Shown here: one piece after another, positions 55,859-63,910 of the stretch
Numbering within the stretch: position 1 is the first letter of the stretch
Layout: each line of letters starts with the position of its first letter
From: B1 sp034439755
GTDB lineage: Bacteria > Bacteroidota > Bacteroidia > UKL13-3
Assembly: GCA_034439755.1 (NCBI GenBank)
Contig: JAWXAZ010000103.1
Span: forward strand, 17,898-81,897
DNA length: 64,000 nt
Direction: 5' to 3'
The notes under the pieces: generated by a model
What the model was told of the DNA's origin: nothing
What the model saw: the letters and a program-made list of their open reading frames with translations, nothing else
Database searches by the model: none
Program-made: the position numbers and the translations under genes

Positions 55859-57085
55859 TCAGGCATGCGCGGCCAAAAGCAAATCAATGTCTTTCTGATA
55901 GATACTCAATCTTCTACCCAAATGCTGGTTGGTTAAATTTCCTTTGTAAATATACACCCCATTCCTTACTTCTGGGTTGGCATATAAGAAATCTGCCAAG
56001 TTTTTCGATTCAGAAATACGCAACAACAAAGGCGTTAAAATATTACTCAACGCATAACTCGCTGTTCTGCAAACATTGCTCGTAATATTAGGCACACAAT
56101 AATGTATCACATCATGCTTCACAAATGTAGGCTTAGCATGCGTGGTTATTTCCGAGGTCTCAAAAACGCCCCCCTGATCTATGCTAATATCCAAAATCAC
56201 ACTGGCTTGCTTCATCTGTGAAACCAACTCTTCACTCACTATTACCGGGCTCCTTCCCTCTTCACTTCTAATACAGCCTATTGCCACATCGGCTGTTAAC
56301 AAAGCCTTGTGCAAGATTTTTGGATGTATTAAAGAGGTAAAAATGGTCTGACCCAAATTCGATTGCAACCTCCTTAACTTGGCCAATGAATGATCGAACA
56401 CCTTAATACTGGCCCCTTTTCCCAAAGCTGCTTTGGCAGCGTATTCACCCACTGTTCCAGCACCTATAATAAGCACCTCTGTAGGTGGAATACCAGAAAC
56501 CCCTCCAAACATTTCGCCCTTACCTCCTCCACTTATACTCAACAAATCTGAAGCAATAGAAATGGCTGTTATGCCCGCAATCTCACTCAAGCTGCGAATA
56601 ATTGGATATATGCCATCCACGTCCTTTAAATATTCAAATGCAATGGCATTGATCTTTTTCTGCATCATCGCCCTAATATAAGGCTCAGATTTTGCCCCAT
56701 GTTGCAAAGCAGAAATCAAGAGTTTATCCATACTCAATAACTCAAGCTCTTCCATGGTGGGTGGTTCTACTTTTACAATTACCTCGGCCTTGTAAATCTC
56801 ATTTCTATCATAACAAATTTTAGCCCCAGCTTCACTGTATTCTTTATCGGTAAAATTGGCAAGTTTTCCTGCATTGGTTTCAATCCAAACCTCATTTCCA
56901 TTATTAACCAATTGTTGAACAGAGGAAGGTGTTATAGGCACACGATGTTCTTGCAAGGTGGTTTCCTTAGGAATACCAATATACAAAGCTTTGTGTGGAA
57001 AATTTACCTCCAATAAAGATTCTTTAGGTTGAAGACTCGCTTGCTTGGCAAGATCGCTAAAACCAAAAGATGAATGTTCGGCCAT
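55859..57085 (-). CDS. Alanine dehydrogenase/PntA-family protein
   Basis: A 408-residue protein of the alanine dehydrogenase/transhydrogenase alpha family. The N-terminal domain has ALYIGIPKETTLQEHRVPITP and VIVKVEPPT; the NAD-binding domain has VLIIGAGTVGEYAAKAALGKGASIKVFDHS, followed by SVILDISIDQGGVFETSEITTH and TSNVCRTASYALSNILTP. These fit alanine dehydrogenase (pyruvate to alanine). The first about 30 residues are a divergent extension, so a relative with another substrate is possible. The ATG at 57085 was chosen over TTG 57109. It stands downstream of tsaE. Confidence 0.85.
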   Translation of the reverse strand: MAEHSSFGFSDLAKQASLQPKESLLEVNFPHKALYIGIPKETTLQEHRVPITPSSVQQLVNNGNEVWIETNAGKLANFTDKEYSEAGAKICYDRNEIYKAEVIVKVEPPTMEELELLSMDKLLISALQHGAKSEPYIRAMMQKKINAIAFEYLKDVDGIYPIIRSLSEIAGITAISIASDLLSISGGGKGEMFGGVSGIPPTEVLIIGAGTVGEYAAKAALGKGASIKVFDHSLAKLRRLQSNLGQTIFTSLIHPKILHKALLTADVAIGCIRSEEGRSPVIVSEELVSQMKQASVILDISIDQGGVFETSEITTHAKPTFVKHDVIHYCVPNITSNVCRTASYALSNILTPLLLRISESKNLADFLYANPEVRNGVYIYKGNLTNQHLGRRLSIYQKDIDLLLAAHA

Positions 57086-57158
57086 GATTGTATGATTGAG
57101 TGAACCCAAATATACATTTAAAAAAACTAATTACAAAAACAAAAATAGATCCCAAATA

Positions 57159-57590
57159 TTACACCAAGCGTACCCGCCTATTTGTCTCATCCACCGAAAT
57201 TTCAAAAGAAATAAATTCTTCAAAATCTAACAATTCTAAAATTTTATCTGGCCATTCTATCAGGCAAACATGGCCACTGTCAAAATACATTTCGTAACCA
57301 ATATCATAAACTTCTTCAATATCTTTAATGCGATAAAAATCAAAATGATAAATCACCTCGCCACCTTTGGTAAGGTACTCATTTACCAAGGAAAAGGTTG
57401 GACTACTTACCTCCGAAACTACCTGTAATTCCTTGCAAATAGCAGCCACCAAAGTGGTTTTTCCAGCACCCATTTCCCCATCAAAACACCACAATTTTTG
57501 TGAGCCTGCCTGCCTAATTACCCATTTTGCCGCATCTGCTAAATTGGCTAGTGTATAGTCAAAATTGTCGGTCAAATTTCTACTTGGCAT
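57159..57590 (-). CDS. tsaE: tRNA threonylcarbamoyladenosine biosynthesis ATPase TsaE
   Basis: A 143-residue P-loop protein of the YjeE/TsaE family, needed for the t6A37 tRNA modification with TsaB, TsaC and TsaD. Motifs: Walker A GEMGAGKTTLVAAIC (about 37-51), SSPTFSLVNEY and YHFDFYRIKDIEEVYDIGYEMYFDSGHVCLIEWPDKI. The length is normal. The gene starts inside the last codons of the proline dehydrogenase gene, an 11-bp overlap. The other tsa genes are not in the window. Confidence 0.95.
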   Translation of the reverse strand: MPSRNLTDNFDYTLANLADAAKWVIRQAGSQKLWCFDGEMGAGKTTLVAAICKELQVVSEVSSPTFSLVNEYLTKGGEVIYHFDFYRIKDIEEVYDIGYEMYFDSGHVCLIEWPDKILELLDFEEFISFEISVDETNRRVRLV

Positions 57591-58761
57591 GGCTTCTTCT
57601 GCGCAATTCGGTCTTAACCAAACTCAATTCGCGACCAGCCTGACCTTGAACACTGGTATTTTCTTGGGCTCTACGAAATAAATAAGGCAAAACCGCTTTT
57701 ACTGGTCCATATGGCAAGTACTTTGCCACACAATAACCAGCATGACCCAAATTATAGGTTAAATTGTCGCTCATACCAAAAAGCTGCGAAAAAAACACCC
57801 TTTGATCGTTTGGCGCCAAGCCCTTTTCCTTCATCAACCCAATCAGAAAATTACAGCTATCCTCATTGTGGGTTCCGCAACAAATTGCAACCCGCTCAAC
57901 TTCTTTTATACAAAGTCCTAAAGCAGCATTATAATCCTTATCACTGCTGGGTTTATTAGGCTGAATTGGATTGGTATAACCCATTTCCGAAGCACGCATT
58001 GCTTCCTTTTCCATATAAGCACCTCGCACCAACTTAACGCCATAAAAATATCCTTTATCCTTGGCGTCCTCAATAGATTTTTCTAAATAAGCCAAGCGAT
58101 CATGTCTGTAAAATTGAATGGTATTATATATAATGGCACGGTCCTTATTATAAGCAAGCATCATCTCGGTAACCATCTCATCAATGGCATCCTGAATCCA
58201 ACTTTCCTCTGCATCTACAAATAACCTCACATTGCTTTGAAAAGCCGTTTCGCTAATTAACTTAAACCTACGTTTTACTTCCTCAAACTCCTTCTGCTCA
58301 ATAGCACTTAACAACTCTTTGCTGTTGACTTTATTTAATAAATCAAATCGCGCAATCCCTGTTACCTTAAAAACACTAAAAGGAATGCTGCTATTTCCTT
58401 TGGCTTTCAAAATGGTTTTAATAATCTCCTGAGCAGTGGCCTCAAAAACTTCCTCCCGCTCCTCCCCTTCAACAGAATAATCTAATATGGTTCCAACATT
58501 CGACTGGTGCATCAATTGAATGGCTTTCTCACAATCCAAAATATTTTCACCACCACAAAATTGGTGAAAAACAGTTTTCTTTATTATGCCTTTTATAGGT
58601 AGGCCAATTGAGAATCCAAAGTCAACCAATTTAGGTCCAACCTGAACCAACCAGTTATAACTAATTGCCTTAAAAAGCATGTAGGAATTTCTTAACTCTT
58701 GGTTCGATTTTGTTTGAAAAGCAATTTGCGTATTTGAGAAATCAACGGGTGTGTGATTCAT
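57580..58761 (-). CDS. Proline dehydrogenase (single-domain)
   Basis: A 393-residue FAD enzyme that oxidises proline to pyrroline-5-carboxylate. Features: KVTGIARFDLL, VRLFVDAEESWIQDAIDEM, AIIYNTIQFYRHDRLAYL, GVKLVRGAYMEKE, CCGTHNEDSCNFLIGL and the substrate-binding Arg pair in YLPYGPVKAVLPYLFRRAQEN. The reductase half of bifunctional PutA is absent, as is normal in this phylum. It lies upstream of tsaE and divergent from aroB. Confidence 0.94.
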   Translation of the reverse strand: MNHTPVDFSNTQIAFQTKSNQELRNSYMLFKAISYNWLVQVGPKLVDFGFSIGLPIKGIIKKTVFHQFCGGENILDCEKAIQLMHQSNVGTILDYSVEGEEREEVFEATAQEIIKTILKAKGNSSIPFSVFKVTGIARFDLLNKVNSKELLSAIEQKEFEEVKRRFKLISETAFQSNVRLFVDAEESWIQDAIDEMVTEMMLAYNKDRAIIYNTIQFYRHDRLAYLEKSIEDAKDKGYFYGVKLVRGAYMEKEAMRASEMGYTNPIQPNKPSSDKDYNAALGLCIKEVERVAICCGTHNEDSCNFLIGLMKEKGLAPNDQRVFFSQLFGMSDNLTYNLGHAGYCVAKYLPYGPVKAVLPYLFRRAQENTSVQGQAGRELSLVKTELRRRSHAK

Positions 58762-58838
58762 AATTTGTTAACATTAAATTGTAGCTGCCAATTTATAGCC
58801 TTATTTTGCAGCACAAAAGTATTATTAAAGCGCGTTTC

Positions 58839-59900
58839 ATGAAAGAAATTATTCAAAAAGATTACGAAATTTTTTTCGGATCAGAAGTTCTAGAGAAACT
58901 AGCTGAAACACTGATAAATAAGGAATATTCCAAAATATTTGTGTTAATGGATACCAATACCCAAAACTACTGTTGGCCAATCCTTAGTCCCTACCTCGTA
59001 AACTACATTACCATCGTAATTCCAGCTGGCGAAGCCAATAAAACCCTACATTATGCCGAATCTGTTTGGTCAAAATTTCAAGAAAATTTTGCAGATAGAA
59101 AGGCCGTACTCATTAATTTAGGGGGCGGCGTGGTGAGTGATTTGGGCGGATTTTGTGCGGCAACTTATAAAAGAGGAATAGATTTCATCAATATCCCCAC
59201 CACCCTGCTTTCTATGGTAGATGCCAGCATAGGAGGCAAATTGGGTGTCGATTTCAATGCCTATAAAAATGTAATTGGCGTCTTCCAACACCCTAAATAC
59301 ATTTTTATTAATCCCGAATTTCTAAGTACCCTAGCCCCAGAAGAAAGTCGCAATGGCTTGGCAGAGGTTTGCAAACATGCGCTCATAGAAGATAAATCAC
59401 TGTTCGAAAAGCTAGAAACCCTGGCCATCAATGACTGGGAAAACGCCCGATCTTTAATTTTTCAATCCTTAAAGATTAAAGTCTCAATCGTTAAAAAAGA
59501 TCCTTTGGAAAAGGATTTGCGTAAAACTCTTAACTTTGGACATACCATTGGCCATGCCATAGAAACCTATTCTATGCTCAATGATAAAATGCCCCTTAAA
59601 CATGGTGAGGCCATTGCCATTGGTATAATTTGTGAAGCATTTATCAGTAAAAATATCCAAGGATTAAGCAATTCGGAACTCAGCAAAATCTCCAATTATA
59701 TCATGCAACGTTTTCCAAAGTATAAAGGAAATTTGCCAGCCGCCACCCTTATTGAAATAATGAAAAACGACAAAAAAAACCACGAAGGTTTAATCAATTT
59801 TACCTTGCTTAAAAAAATAGGAAAAGCAAAAATTAACATCAATTGTCACGATGAGTTAATTGAAAAATCACTCGAGTATTACCGCAATTTAAACTTATGA
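58839..59900 (+). CDS. aroB: 3-dehydroquinate synthase
   Basis: AroB turns DAHP into dehydroquinate, the second step of the shikimate pathway. The 353-residue protein shows the NAD-binding GGGVVSDLGGFCAATYKRGIDF, the metal site region NIPTTLLSMVDASIGGK, GLAEVCKHALIED (Glu) and LNFGHTIGHAIE with zinc-binding His. The ATG at 58839 was chosen over a TTG at 58806. Its stop codon (59898-59900) overlaps the start of a short upstream ORF that begins the aroA repeat array (ATGA), so aroB and that ORF are probably translationally coupled. Confidence 0.96.
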   Translation: MKEIIQKDYEIFFGSEVLEKLAETLINKEYSKIFVLMDTNTQNYCWPILSPYLVNYITIVIPAGEANKTLHYAESVWSKFQENFADRKAVLINLGGGVVSDLGGFCAATYKRGIDFINIPTTLLSMVDASIGGKLGVDFNAYKNVIGVFQHPKYIFINPEFLSTLAPEESRNGLAEVCKHALIEDKSLFEKLETLAINDWENARSLIFQSLKIKVSIVKKDPLEKDLRKTLNFGHTIGHAIETYSMLNDKMPLKHGEAIAIGIICEAFISKNIQGLSNSELSKISNYIMQRFPKYKGNLPAATLIEIMKNDKKNHEGLINFTLLKKIGKAKININCHDELIEKSLEYYRNLNL

Positions 59901-60100
59901 GCATAATAAACCTCAATTTTTATTCCGAAAATTTAGTGGCAAGCAATTCCAATCGTTAAAAAAAATGAGCAAAATAAGCATCAATTCTCATTCCGAAAAT
60001 TTAGTGGCAAGCAATTCCAATCGTTAAAAAAAATGAGCAAAATAAGCATCAATTCTTATTCCGAAAATTTAGTGGCAAGCAATTCCAATCGTTAAAAAAA
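59897..60100 (+). repeat. 68-bp tandem repeat with three micro-ORFs copying the aroA start
   Basis: ATGs lie at 59897, 59965, 60033 and 60101, exactly 68 bp apart; the last is aroA itself. The first three each open a 20-codon ORF ended by TAA (59897-59959, 59965-60027, 60033-60095). ORFs 2 and 3 read MSKISIN, then SENLVASNSNR; ORF 1 differs near the start (MSIINLNF). AroA begins MSKISINSHSENLVAS, so these are truncated copies of its own N-terminus. Five bases separate each stop from the next start. The arrangement may slow or couple aroA translation. Confidence 0.96.
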
Positions 60101-61369
60101 ATGAGCAAAATAAGCATCAATTCTCATTCCGAAAATCTAGTGGCAAGCATAGTGCTTCCTGCCTCAAAAAGCATTAGCAACAGGGCAGCCATTTTAAAGG
60201 AAGTCATTAAGCAAATTTCTAACAAAGATGTTAACTTGCAGAACCTTTCCAATGCAGAAGATACAAGCATAATATTGCAGGCTCTGGCCGAACCAAAAGG
60301 CTCAATTGATATAAAAAATGCAGGTACTTGTTTGCGTTTTTTAACAGCCTACTTTGCTGCCAGTGTAGGCACGGAGGTATGCCTTATAAGTAGCAATGAA
60401 AGAATGAAACAACGTCCCATTGCAAGCTTAGTAAGTGCACTTAAACAACTGGGAGCTGATATCACTTACTTAGAGCAAGAAGGCACGTTACCAATAGCCA
60501 TAAAAGGCAAAAAATTAATTGGAGGTACCATACCAATTGAGGCAAATGAATCGAGCCAGTTTGCCTCTGCCCTTTTGCTTGTTTCTCCTTTAATGGAAAG
60601 TCCTTTAAGACTTGAGTTTGCCAATAAAGTGGTGAGTAAAAACTATATTCTCATGACGCAAATCATGATGAAACAGTTTGGATTTTCTTGCAAGGTTGCT
60701 GAAAACTTTGAATCGGTTCAGACCGAAAAAAATGAATACAAACATGCTCTAGAAAGCTACAAAATTGAGGCAGATTGGAGCAGCGCCGCCTTCTTTTACG
60801 AGGCAGCATTATTAGCAGAAAAAGCCGATATTTTGTTTCAGAATTTAAGCTTACAATCCATTCAAGGAGATGCAATTTTGGCCGCTTGGATGGAGCCTTT
60901 GGGCATAAAAAGCTTGCAAAAAGAAGAAGGCGTTTATATCTATAAAAGTAAGCCTTTGCTTGAATCTAAAATGGAACTAGATTTTACCCACCACCCAGAT
61001 TTGGCACCCGCTTTTATTTGTGCCCTTGCCGCAGCAGGAATAGCTTGCAATGCCATTGGCCTAAACAGCCTTATTTTCAAAGAAAGCAACCGATTAAAGG
61101 CCCTAGAAAATACCTTAAAAAAACTTCATTTCAAGGTAGAAACAGATGAGAAAAGTTACCTTAAACACGACGGATTACAACATGCTTTCTATGCCAATGA
61201 AACCCTTCATACCGAGAGCGACCACCGCTTGGCAATGGCATACGCCATGTTATCCGTTCACTTTGCTAACATCAACCTAAGCGAAATTGATTCTGTTAAA
61301 AAATCCTTCCCAAACTTCTTTCAAGAAGCCGCAAAAATTGGCGTGAAAGCTTTAGTAAAAAAGCCTTAG
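60101..61369 (+). CDS. aroA: 3-phosphoshikimate 1-carboxyvinyltransferase (EPSP synthase)
   Basis: AroA joins shikimate-3-phosphate and PEP, the sixth shikimate step. The 422-residue protein has LPASKSISNRAAIL near residues 19-32, NAGTCLRFLTAYFA near 77-90, ERMKQRPIASLVSALKQLGA, FKESNRLKALENTL and SDHRLAMAYAML with the catalytic residues of class I enzymes. The start at 60101 is the fourth copy of the 68-bp repeat; the N-terminal peptide is also found in the three micro-ORFs upstream. It follows aroB, so the two genes are likely co-transcribed. Confidence 0.96.
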   Translation: MSKISINSHSENLVASIVLPASKSISNRAAILKEVIKQISNKDVNLQNLSNAEDTSIILQALAEPKGSIDIKNAGTCLRFLTAYFAASVGTEVCLISSNERMKQRPIASLVSALKQLGADITYLEQEGTLPIAIKGKKLIGGTIPIEANESSQFASALLLVSPLMESPLRLEFANKVVSKNYILMTQIMMKQFGFSCKVAENFESVQTEKNEYKHALESYKIEADWSSAAFFYEAALLAEKADILFQNLSLQSIQGDAILAAWMEPLGIKSLQKEEGVYIYKSKPLLESKMELDFTHHPDLAPAFICALAAAGIACNAIGLNSLIFKESNRLKALENTLKKLHFKVETDEKSYLKHDGLQHAFYANETLHTESDHRLAMAYAMLSVHFANINLSEIDSVKKSFPNFFQEAAKIGVKALVKKP

Positions 61370-61432
61370 TACGCAAAAGTTAATTCCATGCAACCCAATT
61401 TTACGGTGGAGTGACTATCTTTCAATTATCTT

Positions 61433-63085
61433 ATGGCCATGAAGAAGTTAAAAGGTTTATCTTTTTGCGTATTTATTATATTGCTTTTAATGCTCCCAAA
61501 GTTGATTAGGGCGCAAGTTGATCCTGTTATTTGGAACCTCGATTCTTTGAAAACGCCTACTTGCTTGCGCAATCCAAATGGACTATTTTACTTTCAGGTT
61601 AAAGCAGATAGCGGAAATGCAACTCTTTTTGTAAAAAGCATATATGGCACTGTTAAAAGGGAGGAAGCTCCTTATACCATTCAAAATCTGCGTCCAACGA
61701 ATTACCAAGCTTGGGTTTATTATGGCAAACTCAATTGGTATTCAGATACCCTACAAGTTACTTTATCCGATAGCCTATTGCTAACAAGCAGTGTAAGTAT
61801 TTTAAACCTTCCAAGCTGTTTTAATGATTCAACCTTTTCATTTAAAGTAAATGCATCTGGTGGAGTTCCTCCTTATCGTTATCATTTATATAATTTCCCT
61901 AACATTTTCACCCAATATCAAGTTTCAGACACTTTTCAGCATATAAAATTTTCAAATTATTATGTTTATACGAACGACAATAAAAATTGTGATCACATAA
62001 TTCAAATACCTGATAGCTTATTTATTCCATTGCGGATTAGTCCAAAATCTATTAAAAAAGTTAGCTGTAATGGTAAATCAGATGGAGTTATTGAAATGCA
62101 AATTTCAGGGGGTATTAAACCATATCAGATTCAATGGTTAAACTTTCCTGGGTATAGCCAATATAGCAAATCAAATTTGGCAAAAGGATGGTACAATTTT
62201 GCTGTGATAGACAGTATAAATTGTGTTCACGAGAATGGTGTTTCATTACCTGTGAGGTATATCAGTAATAAAATACAATTCTGCAATGCACAGCAAAAAC
62301 CAGGAAGCAAGCATGTTGAACTTACCTGGTACACCAACGACCTTGAAGCCGCCGAGAAAATTTTATTATATAGATCCCGCTATTTTAATGGCTCAGAAGT
62401 ATTGGTAAACAGTTTATCACCATACGATACCATGCAATACACAGACACCAGCGTATTGGCTGCGGATGGGCCATGGTATTATGGTTTAAAAGTAGTTGAC
62501 AGTTGCGGAAACCAATCGGGATTTAGCAGTACAACAAGAGCTGCTCTTGGCACCGCCACCCGGATATCGGATGGCGTAAAGCTGAGTTGGATTCCTTATT
62601 TGGGTAGAGCAGGCGATTGGCAAGAAATTATATGCAGAACAAATCAAGGAAATTGGAAAAATATTGGCAAAGTTAGTCCCTTTATAACAGAATGGAAAGA
62701 TACCACCCCATTTTCATCAGGCTTGCGCGAATATTTTATTAGCTGGAAATTTAAACAAATTTGCAACGACACCTTCCAGGAAAACAATAGCATGAGCAAT
62801 ATGATGACAATTGAATTCCCCTTGAGTTTATTTCAGAACCAAGAAAAAATTACCGTTAAATTATTTCCAAATCCAGTCGACAATGTATTACAATTATTGT
62901 TAGAAACTAAATATGAAGAATTAGAGTATGCCATTTACAATTCACATGGACAATTGATTGAACAGGCGCCATTGGATTCAAAGGGAACCATTGAAACCGC
63001 CAAATTTTCAACCGGAGTATATTATATTAAATTGAAGAATCAACAAGGTTACTTGATTACAAAACAATTCTTAATAATACATTAA
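61433..63085 (+). CDS. Secreted T9SS protein with fibronectin-like repeats
   Basis: A 550-residue exported protein with a signal peptide (FCVFIILLLMLPKLIRAQ). The body contains repeated beta-sandwich-like segments (CLRNPNGLFYFQVKADSG, CFNDSTFSFKVNASGGVPPYRYH, CNGKSDGVIEMQISGGIKPYQIQW), the SprB/CHU_C-type repeat pattern G-G-x-x-P-Y, and a fibronectin-like domain around 290-370. The C-terminus is a T9SS type A sorting domain (KLFPNPVDNVLQLLL, STGVYYIKLKNQQGYLITKQFLI). Likely a cell-surface or secreted adhesin-like protein. Confidence 0.85.
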   Translation: MAMKKLKGLSFCVFIILLLMLPKLIRAQVDPVIWNLDSLKTPTCLRNPNGLFYFQVKADSGNATLFVKSIYGTVKREEAPYTIQNLRPTNYQAWVYYGKLNWYSDTLQVTLSDSLLLTSSVSILNLPSCFNDSTFSFKVNASGGVPPYRYHLYNFPNIFTQYQVSDTFQHIKFSNYYVYTNDNKNCDHIIQIPDSLFIPLRISPKSIKKVSCNGKSDGVIEMQISGGIKPYQIQWLNFPGYSQYSKSNLAKGWYNFAVIDSINCVHENGVSLPVRYISNKIQFCNAQQKPGSKHVELTWYTNDLEAAEKILLYRSRYFNGSEVLVNSLSPYDTMQYTDTSVLAADGPWYYGLKVVDSCGNQSGFSSTTRAALGTATRISDGVKLSWIPYLGRAGDWQEIICRTNQGNWKNIGKVSPFITEWKDTTPFSSGLREYFISWKFKQICNDTFQENNSMSNMMTIEFPLSLFQNQEKITVKLFPNPVDNVLQLLLETKYEELEYAIYNSHGQLIEQAPLDSKGTIETAKFSTGVYYIKLKNQQGYLITKQFLIIH

Positions 63086-63153
63086 ACCCATGTAATAAAA
63101 ACAATAAAATTTATGGGATATTTTAAGAATCAGACATTTTTCCCAAGCAATAA

Positions 63154-63715
63154 TTGGCCTCTATTGAACAAATGTACTTTGAGTCTAACAGAGTATTAGA
63201 TAGAAATTTAGTGATGCGCCTGGCCGATTGCACGTTCATCGCTAGGAAAGAGAATGTTTTAATTACCGGAAGCACAGGGATTGGCAAAAGCTACCTTGCA
63301 TCTGCTTTGGGCTAACAGGCCTGCTCACCAGGCCAACGGGTTATTTACGCGAATGCAGGTAAATTGTTTTCAAAGCTCAAAATGGCCAAAGCCGATAACT
63401 CATATATGAGTGAAATTGCGAAAATGGAACGACAACAACTGGTAATTATTGATGACTTTGGCATACAACCTCTTGATGCGATAAGCCGCTCTATGTTCTT
63501 GGAAATCATTGTAGACAGAAATGGCAAAGGTTCAACAATCATAACTTCTAAGGTACCTGTTTTAAAATGGCATGAAGTGATTGGGGGAGCAAACAATAGC
63601 TAACGCGATTATGGATAGATTAATCCACAATGCACATAGATTAGACCTTAAAGAAGAATCCTTACGAAAAAGGCTAAATAATATAGAGGACGATCAATTA
63701 GAAAAAAACAACTAA
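63154..63715 (+). pseudogene. istB: Decayed IS21-family istB (transposition helper ATPase)
   Basis: About 185 residues of an IstB C-terminal part are readable. Walker A is LITGSTGIGKSYLASALG, followed by a TAA at 63313-63315 where a conserved His codon is expected, then QACSPGQRVIYANAG, LFSKLKMAKADNSYM, IIDDFGIQPLD (Walker B) and STIITSKVPVLKWHEV. A +1 shift in a G run near 63584-63589 breaks the frame before IANAIMDRLIHNAHR. The N-terminal part is absent, with a stop at 63151-63153. No istA remains. It ends near a terminal-repeat-like sequence. Confidence 0.85.
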
Positions 63716-63880
63716 ACTAGTGGCATTGAAACAGCAAAAAAAACCTTCATTCAGAGACTTAACAATAGTGTGTCAATTTGCGCGGAATATCCAGCAAGTG
63801 GGGTTAAAATATTTTTTGAGTAAATCACTGTGTATCAATCTTTTGGTCCAGTCAAAGGAATAAAAAAGGGCAAAAAAAAA
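63716..63880. other. Spacer between istB remnant and the rRNA operon end
   Basis: This 165-bp stretch holds the IS21-like end and otherwise no supported gene. Confidence 0.6.
63767..63800 (+). mobile_element. Probable right end of an IS21-family element
   Basis: The sequence TGTGTCAATTTGCGCGGAAT near 63769, 54 bp after the istB remnant, resembles the terminal repeats of Bacteroidota IS21 elements (TGTCAATTTG...CGGAAT). No matching left end was found because the left part of the element is lost. Confidence 0.5.
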
Positions 63881-63900
63881 GCTTCAACCAAGGTTGAAGC
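63881..63900 (-). terminator. Rho-independent terminator of the rRNA operon
   Basis: A perfect 9-bp stem (GCTTCAACC pairing with GGTTGAAGC) with an AA loop lies 10 bp past the 3' end of the 5S rRNA. On the minus strand it is followed by nine T residues (the A run at 63872-63880), as in a strong intrinsic terminator. Confidence 0.93.
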
Positions 63901-63910
63901 TTTTTAAGAA

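Noticed and set aside
59897..60148. CRISPR-like array
   Set aside because: The 66-, 68- and 84-bp repeats are contiguous, have no variable spacers and contain the gene starts, so they are tandem duplications, not CRISPR.
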